A DNA stretch of 64,000 bases, from the NCBI GenBank assembly GCA_020881915.1, contig JAJFPB010000005.1, positions 4,402,001 to 4,466,000 on the forward strand. Direction: 5' to 3'. This DNA is from Paramyrothecium sp. XJ0827. Taxonomy: Eukaryota; Ascomycota; Sordariomycetes; Hypocreales; Stachybotryaceae. The notes under the pieces were generated by a model that saw only the letters and a program-made list of their open reading frames with translations, ran no database searches and had not been told where the DNA came from. Position 1 is the first letter of the stretch, and each line of letters starts with the position of its first letter. Positions 1 through 12,456 of this stretch are shown in pieces. A program made the position numbers and the translations under genes.

Positions 1-1340
1 CACTGTCAATATCTGGACAGTACTGCGCACACCCTCCGACAACCATCATCACAGGGTGTACCTTTCCCAGTAGCAGTCTTCATATGGATTGTTCCCACTC
101 GATGGGCGGTGCATTATAGACAATCATTCCTACTGCATGTTTCTGTTTAGTGAACTGAGACTCATCCCTGGCACGTTTACATTCTGCTATAAGCCTCTAC
201 TTGCTATATGACGGAGAGTGCTCCAAGCCGCCAAAGACCGACACATCTGCTTTTTCGGGCCACCGCCGATATAGCCAATGGGAATATTTCCCTGCATCAT
301 TCGCATCTCCAGAACCAACTACATGTGCGTCTGCAGAGCCAAAGATATGAGGAAACACACTGCCCCAGGTTGGCTTTGTCTGCACTATCCATACCAACCT
401 GTCACAGCGAGCAGATTCCTCATTCCGAGATCCAGAATACTGAATGGCTCGCTCTCTACTATCGGTCTCGTCCAATTCCACTCCGCAACGGGCTTGCCCT
501 GGCTGCGACCAAATCGAGACGAATTGACGAGTTGCAACGCTTACGAGCTGGAAAGAAGCCTCGGCAAGATCTTTACTGTCATCCACTACCTTGTCTTTAC
601 CTAGTCTCAACGACACCCTTGACGCGGTAATCCTGCCATGTGTTCCGGTTCAACGTGAATCGCAAACCCGCCACAAGTTTGGTGCCTCTTTTTCGCAAAC
701 CCAACCGTCTGGGGCAAGTGTTTCTTTTTCTTTTTCAAGGATCCTCAGCCCTCACGTAGCCGCTTTTGCTGTGGTCAGCTTCGCATTCCTGGGCTACTCC
801 CTGCAACCGTTCGGTTGACAATCCCTCGACTCTTGGCGGCTGGGCTCCTTCGCTAGGTGTCTGCAGGGCATGGCTTGCAAGGCTGCTCTCACCTAAATAA
901 TGGCGGTGCCTAGAACGGGACTTCTTGCGAGGAATTCGACGCGCAGTTTCTGCCTTTGAAATCTCGTTCTCAAAAGGCCCTCGCTGAATTCGATACCCGG
1001 CCTAGAATACAAGGGTTGGTATCCCGGATGGTAGGATTTACGAGACAAGGATTCGGCGACAGGGGAAACCGAGATTATCGATAGAAGCATTTCTTCGTCT
1101 CTAGAAGCAGGGCCAATTCATGGAATCGCAAACATTGCAGAAAAGAGAAAAATCGGTGAGGGTGCGAGCAGGCGTCCGAACTTGAGTATGTCGGTACGAA
1201 TGCATATATAAACCGTCCGAAGCCGTCAAACATGTCTTCTCTCGCTTCACCAGGTCCTCTCAGACATAAGTGTGCGACCCGGCTTCTCGGTCTTCTTCAT
1301 TGCCGACCCGTCACGGTGGACGTTTTGATCTCTTGACGAC
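1..1340. other. upstream intergenic region without a supported gene
   Basis: No gene is supported here. Open frames of about 110-140 codons overlap on both strands between 197 and 630, but none has recognisable domains, introns or a convincing start. The last 150 bases are the promoter and leader of the subtilisin gene. They contain a TATA box and, about 260 bases before the ATG, the palindrome-like TTATCGATAG (1075-1084), which carries one GATA site on each strand. Confidence 0.5.
1205..1212 (+). promoter_or_regulatory. TATA box of the subtilisin gene
   Basis: TATATAAA lies about 130 bases before the subtilisin ATG, at a plausible distance for a fungal TATA promoter with a short leader. The call rests on sequence match and position only. 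Confidence 0.55.
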
Positions 1341-4226
1341 ATGAAGAGCTCACTCTCTGCTCTGACGGCCATCCTGGCCTTCACATCTACTTCTTTGGCC
1401 ACCCTCGCCACTCGTCAAGAACAAGGGCCTCAGAAAGAAAGCGTTGAGCTTATTCCTGGTGCATATGTGGTAGAGTTCAATGACGATGCCGATACGGATA
1501 CGGCCAGGCTCTACCGCGGTATTAGTCGAGACCTCGGGCTCGACGTTGAGCCCCGCTTGGATCTCTCATCCGGCATCTTCAAGGGCGCCTCTTTCAGCTT
1601 GAAGAATGTAAGCGAGTCTGACGCGGACGCTCTCGCTACAAGCATCCTCAGCGATGCGCGGATCAAGAATGTCTGGCCAGTGCAAAAAATCAGTATCCCC
1701 TCCATGAACAGCACGCTTCGAGGCCATGAGGCTGTAGAGCGCCATCGGAACATGATGCGGGCTGCAGAAGACAAGTACATGCCACACGTCATGACCCAAG
1801 TCGACCGACTACATGCCGAGGGCATCAGGGGTGCGGGCATCAAAATCGGCGTCGTTGACACTGGCATTGACTACAACCATCCCGCCCTTGGTGGCTGCTT
1901 TGGGCCCGGCTGCCTCGTAGCGTACGGGTATGATTTCGCTGGCGATGATGCGACCAGCTCCGTGCCTATTCCGGATTCGGACCCTATGGACAACTGCCAC
2001 GGCCACGGCACGCATGTTGCCGGTATCATCGCAGCACAGGATAATGCATATGGCGTGTTAGGGGCCGCACCAGACGTCACCATCGGCATGTATAAGGTCA
2101 TGCCAGGCTGCGGCGGTGTTTCCACGACGGACCTGGTGCTGGCGGGTATGCTTCGCGCGTACGAGGACGGGAATGACATTATATCATGCTCTATTGGTGG
2201 TGAGACCGGTTGGGCGAACCATCCGTTGTCTGTTGCCGTGGACCGCATCGTTGCAGCTGGTGTTCCTGTAGCAGTGTCTGCTGGCAACACGCCGCAGGCG
2301 TGGACAATTTTGTCCCCGGCCAGCGGTCGTCGGGTCACTGCTGTCGGTTCTGTCGCGAATCGTGAGCGCCCAGCTTTCGTCACGGTGGGCTCCTTTACAG
2401 TCGATGGAGGCGAAGACACTCGATTCGTCATGGGGCCTGCGAATCCCGGGTTCCAGAGCAACGTCACGAAGCCCCTGTGGGCGGTGAGCTTCGATACTGA
2501 AGCCGAAGACGACGCCTGCGAACCGTTGCCCGAGAATACACCCGACCTATCGGATGTCATTGTACTTGTCAGGGTGTCAAATTGGGTAAGAGAGCCATTG
2601 AGATTACACGGGCCATATTCGGTTTCTCCCTACCTTGAATGTTCATCTTGATCAGTGCGCTAATCACTCGTTGTGTAGATGACTGGCTGCCCTCCCTGGA
2701 TACAGGCAGACAACATTTTCAACCGTGGCGGAAAGCACATTCTGTTCTACCAACGATACGATGCGTGAGCTAGCTCCCAAAAAACCTTCAGCCGCCCCTA
2801 TTTAGTGTGACTTAAAGCTGACCTGTCCACCCCGTACAGCGATGTATCGGAACCACTCGATCTCTTCATATCAGGCACCGAGTCTGCCAGTGTGAAGGCT
2901 TCGCAAGGTCGGGTGTTTGTGGAGGCACTCGCCGCGGGCAAAAATGTAACGGCCACCATCACCGCAACTCAGTTCGCCGAAACAGTGCTAGATAACGTGG
3001 TTGATACCGCAGCGGGAGGATACATGTCCGATTTCAGCACCTGGGGTCCATCTTGGGAAGTGGAAGTCAAGCCGCAAATCGCCTCACCCGGTGGCCACAT
3101 CCTGTCCACCATGCCCATCGACATGGGCAGCTGGGGCATCAACAGTGGCACGTCAATGGCCGCTCCGCTTGTCGCAGCCATCTACGCTCTGGTGGCCGAG
3201 GTCCGTGGCACCTTCGACCCGGAACTTCTTCGCAAAGCTGTATCGGGCTCAGCGAAGCCGCTCAACTGGCGGCCCCAAGGAGCGGCAGGGCAGCCGAACA
3301 CCTTCGCTCCCGTGGCGCAGCAGGGAGCTGGTCTCATCCAAGCTTACCATGCGGCGCACAGTCCCGCCATTCTCAGCGTTAGCAGCCTCTCGTTCAATGA
3401 CAGTGCCAATTTCGTCCCCAAGCGGACCTTCACCATCCACAACTCGGGTAACAGCGCCATCACATTCAAGTTGAGCCACTCTGCGTCCGTGACGGCCTTG
3501 ACGTACGAGATCATCGACGACTACCGCGTGCCAACGCAGAACACGTCGGCCGTGCATGCGCCGGCGACACTGACATTCAACAAGAACGTCGTGTCGGTCC
3601 CGGCTCGCGGCTCCGCAAACGTTACCGTGGTTTTGACCGCGCCCACTGGTCTCAATCTCAAGCAGGTGCCCATCTACAGCGGCTTCATCTCGTTGAACAG
3701 CACTTCCAACGCCGTCCCATCGTTGTCACTACCATACCTCGGTGTGGTCGGGAAGCTCAGAGACATTCCAATCTTTAATCATCCGTTAGGGTTGGCGTTC
3801 CTTGGTGATTCCGCGGCGTGGACCGTCGAAGCAAACCACACCTTCACTATCCCTCGACCGGGTGGTGCACCAGTCGATAGCACTGTGGTGAGCTTACCCG
3901 CGGCTTTCGCGCAACCTTGGATTGTGGGCATCCCGCTCCTGCGCGTTGACCTCGTTCCGTTGGCAGCTGGCACTAGGAAAGATCTTACTTACTATGACTT
4001 CTTCGGCGTTCGTACGCTGGGCCAGTTCCATTCTCCCGCACGCTGGGTGTTCAGATTCAACACGATACTCCCATTCAACGGCCAACTACCTGACGGCACA
4101 ATTGTGCCCGAGGGCAGGTACAGACTTCGTATTGGTGCTCTCAAGGTGAACGGTAACGAACGCAAGAAGGAGGATTGGGAGTTGGTGGATACGGTTCCGT
4201 TTGAGCTCAAATATGAGTCTGCATGA
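1341..4226 (+). CDS. secreted subtilisin-like serine protease (S8A, PA insert)
   Basis: Extracellular serine endopeptidase of family S8A. Two GT-AG introns (2586-2678 and 2765-2839) join three exons into a 905-residue protein. About residues 1-20 form a signal peptide, followed by an inhibitor-like propeptide to roughly residue 150. The triad is visible: Asp173 in VVDTGIDYNHP, His222 in CHGHGTHVAG and Ser549 in NSGTSMAAP. The long His-to-Ser interval fits a protease-associated insert. The roughly 300 residues after the Ser fit the Fn3-like tail of Vpr/C5a-peptidase-type subtilases. In insect-pathogenic Hypocreales this layout corresponds to Pr1C-type proteases, but that assignment is inference. 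The ATG opens directly on the signal peptide. GATA-type sites flank the gene on both sides, so nitrogen control is possible but unproven. Confidence 0.93.
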
Positions 4227-4276
4227 GGATATGACTCCGATGCAGGCTCGTATGGTTAGCACAACGGCGCAAGATA

Positions 4277-4337
4277 AGGTGAGGTGAGGTCGTCGGAAGA
4301 TAAGGGAGTGTTTATCAATAGATAAGATACCTCACCT
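4277..4337. repeat. inverted repeat just 3' of the subtilisin gene
   Basis: AGGTGAGGT (4277-4285) is repeated as its exact reverse complement ACCTCACCT (4329-4337), about 50 bases after the stop codon. The 43-base spacer contains GATAAG motifs. It could fold in the 3' UTR or be a pair of binding sites. The arms also match the dispersed AGGT-type motif found elsewhere in the window. Confidence 0.5.
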
Positions 4338-6398
4338 CAGGGGTTGTGTGGAGGTGGAGAACAAGGTGCCAAGGGTCTCGGCCTGTATCAGCGACGATAG
4401 ATTCCGATAGATAGCTTGAATAAAGTAAGAGTTGACGGTTTGTTGGTTGGCCTAGTCATTGAGCACATGTGAGGTACGTAAATCCTCTCATTTCGGGGAA
4501 GGTAAAGTGAGGGCAGGTAGGTAAGTTGAGCCTTTACATCAGGGGCTCTTCTTCCCGAAACCCAAGTGCTCTTTTTGGACATTAATCATTTTTGCCTAGG
4601 AATTTCATCATGGCCGTTCTAATGGCGTTTCTTCCACATTGCGCAGAGTTCAGACGGATAGGGACACGGGGGGCCACGGTGGCAGATGCAAACACCCCCT
4701 CCATGTTGCAGCGAGACCTGGTCAAACGACACCACCCCAGGCCCCGGACCACTGCCAACGAAGGCAAGGTAAGGCACGGCAAGGCAAGAAACTGACTAGT
4801 TCTTGTCCCTATCCACGCCAGCCTCGCGCTGCCGTGCAATCGACCTAGATTGCGGTGCGGTGCAGGAGTGGAGAAGGGGGGAAGTGCCTTTGTTGAGGCG
4901 GCAGGCTGCAGGTGCCTTTTGCTTAATTTGCTTCGCTCGTTTCTTCCTGGTCTTGGCTATTTGCTGAGCTGGCGGGCGAACGGGTGCCGGCATGAGCAAA
5001 GAAGCGAAAGTGCTGCACTGCATGAATGTGAGGGAGGTGAGGGCGCAAGCAAGTCCCGTTGACTCACATCTGGCTGGGGGAAGAGGAGGCCATGTCTGTT
5101 TTGCGTCGAGAGTCGAAGTGGGAAATTTACTTTACTTCGCCTGCCTCGAAAGCTTCCGATCTGGCCGTCTTAGGAGAAATGCCACCCGCGTCTACTTTTG
5201 CAGTATCCACAAAAGACAGTAATAATGCATCTCGTTTTCAAATGGTCAAGGTAGTGGCATTTGTGAGGATTCGCATACAATGGCGACTTATTCTACTTTC
5301 CGCTTTGGGACGGGCCCCAGCGTTGATCATGCGGAGTCGAGATAGGATGGCCAAACGCTCGTCGATCCGCTAGGAGGATGAGACGTGCAGTACCAGTACA
5401 GTATGTAGAAGCCAAGTCCGGTCGTCCTGCATGGGCGAATCGCGCATGCAGAGCCTAGAAAACAGTCCTACGATTCGTTGTGACGGATATGCGCTGGCGA
5501 AGGGGGGTCGGGCAATTGAAGGGTGTGCTGCAGAGGTTCATGTATAAGATCTCGAGCATCAGTTGCAAAGAATGCTCTGAAGGTCATTTGACGAAGAACC
5601 AAACGGAACCTGTTCCAATTCTGTACAATGAGGAACTTCTTATAATCATGGATATCAATATTAGTAGCTGGCAAAGAAAATGTACCCTTTTCTGCCCAAG
5701 TCATGCCTCTCTGTTCTTTCGTCCCTTGTGCGATCCCTTGGCTGGCGACCCGTTCTGCGCGTTGGCTTCGGAACCGGAGACGCAGGAGTATGGAGCAGAG
5801 CCAGTCCCATGGCAAGCCATAACGTGCCACAGCCGATACAGTGCAGCTCGTTGGGGGGGAGGCTACCAGGGTGATGCGAGGGCATGCAGGTGATAGACCT
5901 GGACGACAACGATGGTTTGGTCCGAGTTCGTCGGCCACCACGCTCTCTGTTTTAATGCTCTGGAGCGGTTCATCTCCTCCCCGGAGGACGCACAAGGTGG
6001 TGAATCATGTTTCTGTCTCGTATGGAAGCTCTTGCTGGGTGTCGCCGAAGGCTCCACGCCGACGTTCCCTGGCCCGCGCTAGAAGCGACTTCGGACTTGC
6101 GCCAGGGGGGGGGCGTGCGTGATGGCGGCATGAGGTCACCCCCTCGGACCATGGGCTGGCTGCTATTGTTGCCATCGTCCTTGAGAACCTCAGGCCAGCA
6201 AGCAGGCCAAACAAGCAAGCAGGTGAAAAAGTGTACATTCTCAACAGGGGCTTGCGCAACGCCGTTGCCTGCTTCCTCTGCCTGCCTTGCTTTGCCTCGC
6301 CTCATCCCAGGGTTTGCTACTATAGGTATGTGATGGCAAAGTGATGTAGCCAAAGTGCCAGCATGATGGCGTTTGTAGGCGAATCCCCAGTCTACGTG

Positions 6399-6472
6399 CT
6401 TACCTTGCCTTACCTTACTTACCTTAGATATTGTTCTCGTAGCTACGTACCTCTGCGTACCCACCTTACCTT
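6399..6472. repeat. CCTTACCT motif clump
   Basis: Tandem-like variants of TTACCTT/CCTTACCT run from 6399 to 6427, and another copy lies at 6461-6472. The same short motif recurs, in both orientations, in other long gaps of this window. Confidence 0.55.
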
Positions 6473-7105
6473 GAAGGGAGTCATGTTGACCGAGGAACCA
6501 TCTCTGTAGAACGACCCCAAGCCGGGTGTCCTATCTATATCTTGCCCTATCGAATCGCTCGCACTGATGACGACTTTCCACGCACCGCGCCGCATCCCTG
6601 GGCAATGACCACCGCCGATCGATTCCCAGGAATAGATACATGCCTATCTGTACGTAGAGTTGGTTCGTTCGAGAAACAAGGCGCCGTCAGTGAAGCAAGA
6701 CACGAGGAGCGTGCCTTTCGCTTCGTCACCTGATATTTGGTTTTCCTCGGGGGCGTTCGCGTCGCCTGCTCTTTGGAAGTGCAACGAAGAACCCAACATG
6801 GGCGCGAAGGGCAACCAAGCTATCTTTTCTGGAGGGATACTCCGTATCGCCCAGGTCACTTGACGCCAGGCATTCGCGTCTGACCACGCCTAGGCTTGCG
6901 ATAGCGGATACCGCAGCGCTACCCTTGGTTAAGCTTGTGGGCCATTGCTGGGCGAAGTGTGGGGAAACCCTGAAATGGAATTGGTGAGAGGCCAGCCCAG
7001 TCCGGCGCCGGATCCTGCTAGGCTGGCGGGTAGAACGCTTGCTGCCACCTACCTCAGGCGACTCTAACGTGGCCTGCCTTCGGTACCTTACCTGGCTGAG
7101 GGGTG

Positions 7106-7135
7106 CTGTGCTGTGCTGTGCTGTGCTGTGCTGTG
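7106..7135 (+). repeat. (CTGTG)6 microsatellite
   Basis: Six perfect head-to-tail copies of CTGTG in the gap upstream of ATG1. Confidence 0.9.
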
Positions 7136-8514
7136 CTCTACTGTTGATGCGGACACTCATCAATGCGCGTGTGGTGCGTGCGTGCGTACCTGTACGCAAC
7201 ATTGTATGCCTGTACCCACTGCATCACGAGCCCATGTTTCCCCCCCTCGCGACAGGGTCATCCATCCACTGCCCCCAGCGCCTGCATTCTGCACCAGTGA
7301 CGGCACCGCCATGGCACTGCACTCCCCTAAAGCCCGCGTATCTCAACCGTACAGGTACCGCCCGGTCATCCCCCATCGTCTTCCTCCCTCTCCCATCTTA
7401 TCTCACAGACCAATCCGTCTTTGCTTCTTCCTTCTCCCCTAGGCTAGGACTTTGTTGTCCCTCTCCCGTCTTCTCCCCGTCTTCTGCTGCCCTTCTCTTG
7501 CACCTCCTGTTTCTTCTGCTTCTTTTTACGTTCTCTTGCCTCCTCTCGTTGCGTGCTGGACGTGGCACAACTTACTTCTCCTCCGCCTTGTTCAATCGGC
7601 AGCAGTCGGCCTCTGCGCTCACCCCGACCACGCGCCGCATCACACGCCCCCCGTCCCGGGCCCCAAGGTGCTCAGATACGTAGCCGTGCCATCAGGGTCT
7701 GGTATCATTGGCGCTATTCTCGAGTCATCAGCTGCGACCAGGAAGATTGAGTCAAACCCAAGGACTGTCCGGATCGCTGCTGCAGCCAGCGAGTCAACTC
7801 AACCTTCGTTACTACATTTCTTCGTTTTCTTCGGTTTCCATTCGTATTTGTTTGCTGGGCACTTTTGGCCAAGGCTCGGTACCTGGCTACCTTGGACGAA
7901 AAGGTGAGGTACATGCACTTTGGCGACATGATCCTCGGCGATAAGCGTCTGATAAGTCACTTGCACCCCCATCCTTGTCGTCAACATTATGGCAGCTCGT
8001 CACAAACCTTCCCCTTCCCCCATTATCGGCCTCCTGCCTCTGCCTCAGCCTCCCGAGCTGCATCCTGCTGTTCAACATTATTTTCCTGCCTGTCTTTTCC
8101 CCTTTTACGTTACAGCTCCCGACCTCCCTGGCTGGCCACCCTGGCTAACATCCATACAAGCAATACCCCAAGCTAGTCGTCTGCCTGCTGTCTAACCTAT
8201 CGGATACCTACCGCCTCCCCAGTCGGTCTGGACCCTTTGCTCCCGGAAACACCCTGACGGCACCACACACCGACTGCGGCGACTCGGACTCGAACTGTCC
8301 TCTTTCCACTCTCCTTCTCGTGACCGGTCTGTCTGCTGCATCTACTGTCCTCACGACCGGAGCTGTCTCCTACGCAACACTTCTTGCCAAAACGTTTACA
8401 TGACGAACCCATCGCCTGCCGACGTCTTCCGAATCTTGTAAGCCCGCTGGGCTGCGATCTACCTCGCCTTCGGTCTCCATCACTCCCTGACGTCGACAAC
8501 CACTACAGGAAGCC

Positions 8515-11500
8515 ATGGCCAGTCGACAGGACGCGCCGTCACACGGCTCCCGGAGGTCGGGCGGGAAGAGCATAGGCCAGTTCCTCATCGATAAGGAAAT
8601 AGGAAAGGGCAGCTTTGCTCAAGTATACATGGGCTGGCACAAGGTTCGCATCACCTCGCTTTCAAGTCGCCCTTTCATTCCTTACCCGCTCTCCGTGTCA
8701 TCTCTGTCGAGAGCAATCCGTTTCATCCCATTCACGGTCGTTCATCGAACCACGTGCTCCCCGGCATCTCTCCGCCTTCGGCTTCACAGCTGTACCTCTC
8801 CATGTGCACACATGCTAACCGGTATTTCCGATAGGAATCCAAGGCTGCCGTCGCCATAAAATCCGTCGAGCTCGAGCGTCTCAATAAGAAACTGAAGGAG
8901 AACCTATATGGAGAGATTCAGATTCTCAAGACTCTCAGGCACCCTCACATTGTCGCCCTCCATGACTGCGTCGAATCCACCACGCACATCAACCTTATAA
9001 TGGAATACTGCGAGCTTGGCGATCTGTCCCTCTTCATCAAAAAGCGGGAGAAGCTTATTACTCATCCTGCCACACACGACATGGCTCGCAAATACCCCTG
9101 CGCCCCGAATTCCGGCCTTCACGAAGTTGTCATTCGTCATTTTTTGAAGCAACTGGTTAGCGCCCTTGAGTTTCTACGCAGCAAAAATTACGTACACCGC
9201 GATGTAAAGCCACAAAATCTACTGCTGCTTCCGAGCCAGGCGTTTCGGGATCAAAGAGCGCTTCCCATCATGGAGGCGAGCCAAGACTCACTCATACCTG
9301 TCTCAGGGTTAGCCTCACTACCCATGCTCAAGCTTGCTGATTTCGGCTTTGCTCGAGTCTTGCCAGCCACCTCGCTCGCGGAGACCCTCTGCGGCTCACC
9401 ACTATACATGGCTCCTGAGATTCTTCGTTATGAACGATACGATGCCAAAGCAGATTTGTGGTCCGTCGGTACCGTCCTCTATGAGATGATCACAGGTCGG
9501 CCCCCCTTCCGAGCAAGGAATCATGTAGAGCTTCTGAGGAAGATTGAAGCTGCTGAGGATGTGATTAAGTTTCCACGAGAAGTGGTCATAACACCGGAGA
9601 TGAAGCAGCTTGTGAGAGCACTTTTGAAGAGGAGCCCCGTTGAGCGCTTGGGCTTTGAGGCCTTCTTCAGCCATCCAGTCATTACTGGGGACATTCCCGG
9701 CCTGGTGGAGGACGATGTACCGAAGCCACCCAAACGAGAACTAAGGCCCATTCCTCAAGGGGAGGCTTTGGCGTCATCTCCACCCACTGAGCCAGCACAG
9801 CGCACACCTGGTGAGTTAACGCGCGAAGGTGGCTCACCTAGGTCACCTCGGGATGGACAAAGTCGATCGCCCAAAACCATTGGGCCGGCCACCGGTCAAA
9901 TCCGACAGTCTCGGGATGATGCTCGCCTGGGTAACTCTCCCCGCGAAGCAGGCGATGGTCTTGGTATCCAACGCCCAGTGGCCCATCACGCTGCCACCGC
10001 TCCCATCCAACGTCGTTTGTCTGGCAGGGCGGCGCGTGACCAAGCCTTACCAGCAAGCCCACTGGCGAATGATGCCCGCATGGCTCAAATAGCCTCGGCG
10101 ACCAGCAACCGTCCGTCGACTGAGGAGGAGAAAGCGGCACAGGATGTCATGTTCGAGCGAGACTACGTAGTGGTGGAGAGAAGGCAAGTTGAAGTCAACG
10201 CTCTAGCAGACGAGTTGGCCGCAAACGAAAAATTGGCTGCTCAAAGCCCGACATCCCCCCGGTCAGGACAGATCACTCGACGATACACGCAGCAAGGCGC
10301 ACCAAACTCTACTACTGGCGCTGTCGCCACACCGGCTTCTCGCACAGCATTGGTCGCCCAGGGCCGAGCAACGCATGATCGCCGTTCATCTTATGAAAAA
10401 GCCATGTCTGCCAGTCCAAACTCAACATCCAGCATGATTTCCAAGGCCATTCAAGATGCCAGCGTCCGCTTGTTCGGCTTCAAGGTTTCACCACTGCGAA
10501 CTCCCAAAGGTCAATCGCCACCGTTGTATCAACCATTTCCTGCTTATCCTACGCCGTCGACGTCGGCGGGTCTTCTTGGTGACGGTAACAACACCAAATC
10601 TTCCGACGAGGATGTACGGGCAGCGCATGCCATCGAAGAGTACGCCACCCGGAGTGATTGCGTCTATGGATTTGCCGAGGTCAAATACAAGCAGCTCGTC
10701 CCTATGGCGCCTTCAACAGACCAGGGGCTAGGGGGCATTAGCCCTGAGCAGTTGGAAACAGACGACGATGGTCTGACTGTTGAAGCTATTGTAGCGCTGT
10801 CGGAAGAATCGCTGGTCTTATACGTTAAGTCGCTGACGCTATTGGCCAAAGCTATGGATATCGCTAGTCTTTGGTGGTCCAAGAAGAGCAGAAGCGAGGC
10901 CAGCAGCGGAGTGTCTGCCGCTGTCGCCCAATCTGTGGTTCAACGAATCAACGCAGTAGTTCAGTGGGTCCGAGGGCGTTTCAATGAAGTCTTGGAGAAG
11001 TCGGAGATTGTGCGTCTGAAGCTTCTGGAGGCTCAGAAACTGCTCCCAGAAGATCATCCGAGCCATCCTTCGAATCACGAGACTGGGGCGACCGCATTAT
11101 CTACCACTTCGGGAGCAAGCCACGTTTGCTTGACGCCCGGCATCAGCGCGGAGAAGTTGATGTATGACCGAGCCTTGGAGATGAGCCGTGCAGCTGCAAT
11201 CGATGAAGTGACCAACGAAAACCTCCCTGGCTGCGAGATCTCTTATATTACAGCGATCCGTATGCTTGAAGCGGTGCTGGATAATGAAGATGATTCCAGC
11301 ACCAAGAGACTTGCATCGGGCAAGGAAACGGCCAGGGATAGTATCGAGGACGAGAGCGGCGATTTGGACAGTGACGAGGAGGCCCATGTCCGGAAGAGTA
11401 AGTTTATCCTAGTCCGCGAAAGCAGTCAGCCCTAACATGGCAACAGTGATTAAAATGATTACCGGAAGGCTGGGGGTTGTCCGCAAGAAGCAGCAGATGA

Positions 11501-11613
11501 TTGCCGAAGCAAACAGTAAAGCTCAGCCAGTGCAATTGCAACAACAGCAGCCACCCCGCCGTCGAAGCGGCGATGTGACACCTCGGAGCGTTCCCTCGCA
11601 AGCTTCTACTTAG
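8515..11613 (+). CDS. ATG1: autophagy-initiating Ser/Thr kinase Atg1
   Basis: Atg1/ULK1 kinase, which starts autophagosome formation with Atg13 and Atg17 at the phagophore assembly site. Introns at 8644-8834 and 11398-11446 give a 952-residue protein, the usual length for filamentous fungi. The kinase domain spans about residues 20-330: glycine loop GKGSFAQVY, Lys52 in VAIK, catalytic Asp166 in VHRDVKPQN, Asp212 in DFG and an APE motif. A Ser/Pro-rich linker follows, then a helical C-terminal part where the Atg13-binding MIT-type region lies in this family. The frame runs on past the second donor to a stop at 11435; splicing replaces that end with a basic and Gln-rich tail. The first intron is long (191 nt) with an unusual GTTCGC donor but a good CTAAC branch site. 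The kinase motifs and the frame require it. Confidence 0.95.
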
Positions 11614-12374
11614 CGTCTCTGGCGCGATTCGTATATGACCTCACGACGTTTTACATAGCATTCTTCAGAGCCCCGCGGCTTGATTGTTATACTTGATCAT
11701 TGGATTTCTCGATTGGTATTCGGCGTTTTGGAACACCATTATGGAACACGGAACCGCACTGGCGCAGATTCAACACCAACTACGCAACAGGCGACTCTTC
11801 TCATTGTCTTATTCCGAAAGGCAACAGCTCATGGAACGGTGTTACGGTTTTGAATTTACCATCTATTCTCTTCTTGTCTTTTCTTCTTGGAGGTTTTGTG
11901 CATTAGCACGCTCGATCGATGATCATAGGGGTCGAAGAAGAGGAAGGCATATTGAGGTTGCCCTACGTTCATTTCATTTCTGGAAAGATACGAGGCTGGC
12001 TCCGGCATCCCCAGGTTTTCCGAGGGCTGTGTGTGTATTTGTGTTACTTGTATGGTTTGTGTCTAGTCTGCCATGGGTTAACATGCAGACATCGGTATGT
12101 CCGCTGGCTCATTATTAGCCGAGTGATGCCAATGCAGGAGCGGCAGCGGGTTGCCTTCAGCGGTTTGGATTAGGAATTGGGCATGGGAGAAATGAAAAAG
12201 AATGTTAACGCCCAGACTGAGAACAAGTGCAAGTGAGAGCCCGTCACCACAGTTGCCATGATTGCCGCAATGCTTTCACGACGGAGGTAGTTGAGATTGA
12301 GGAATGTGGTCGAAGCGTCTCGAAGAGGAGATGCCAACATAGGCAAAGTTATCTGGCTCACCAGCATCCGATGA
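11614..12374. other. ATG1 3' region and spacer before the tRNA
   Basis: T-rich sequence consistent with the ATG1 3' UTR, followed by spacer. A 144-codon frame starts at 11684 but has no features that support a gene. Confidence 0.45.
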
Positions 12375-12456
12375 GCGTAATTGGTTTAGTGGTAAAATTC
12401 TCCGTTGCCATCCGAGCAGCGTCGGGGAGCCCTGGGTTCGATTCCCAGATTACGCA
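12375..12456 (+). tRNA. tRNA-Gly(GCC) with an 11-nt intron
   Basis: A full cloverleaf can be drawn. The acceptor stem pairs GCGTAAT with ATTACGC, followed by discriminator A. The D arm carries AGTGGTA. The anticodon stem pairs CTCCG (12400-12404) with CGGGG (12423-12427), giving a loop with anticodon GCC at 12407-12409. The T arm is CTGGG, TTCGATT, CCCAG. An 11-nt intron (12411-12421) sits after position 37, the standard site for nuclear tRNA introns. The internal A and B boxes provide the Pol III promoter. Confidence 0.93.

Larger units (their letters stand above)
4227..8514. other. 4.3 kb gap between the subtilisin gene and ATG1
   Basis: No gene is supported; the many short frames on both strands overlap and show no domains. 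The gap holds clumps of AGGTAAGG/CCTTACCT-like sequence (near 4500, 4765, 6399-6427 and 6461-6472) and a CTGTG pentamer tract (7106-7135). From about 7360 to the ATG1 start there is a long C/T-rich stretch typical of a fungal promoter and leader, so the ATG1 transcript may have a leader of several hundred bases with upstream ATGs. Confidence 0.5.

Noticed and set aside
197..630. Overlapping frames of 108-140 codons on both strands near the left edge
   Set aside because: They overlap in opposite directions, with no domain, intron or start context to favour any of them.
1871..2560. 229-codon antisense frame inside the subtilisin gene
   Set aside because: A GC-rich shadow of a protein whose catalytic motifs are clear on the other strand.
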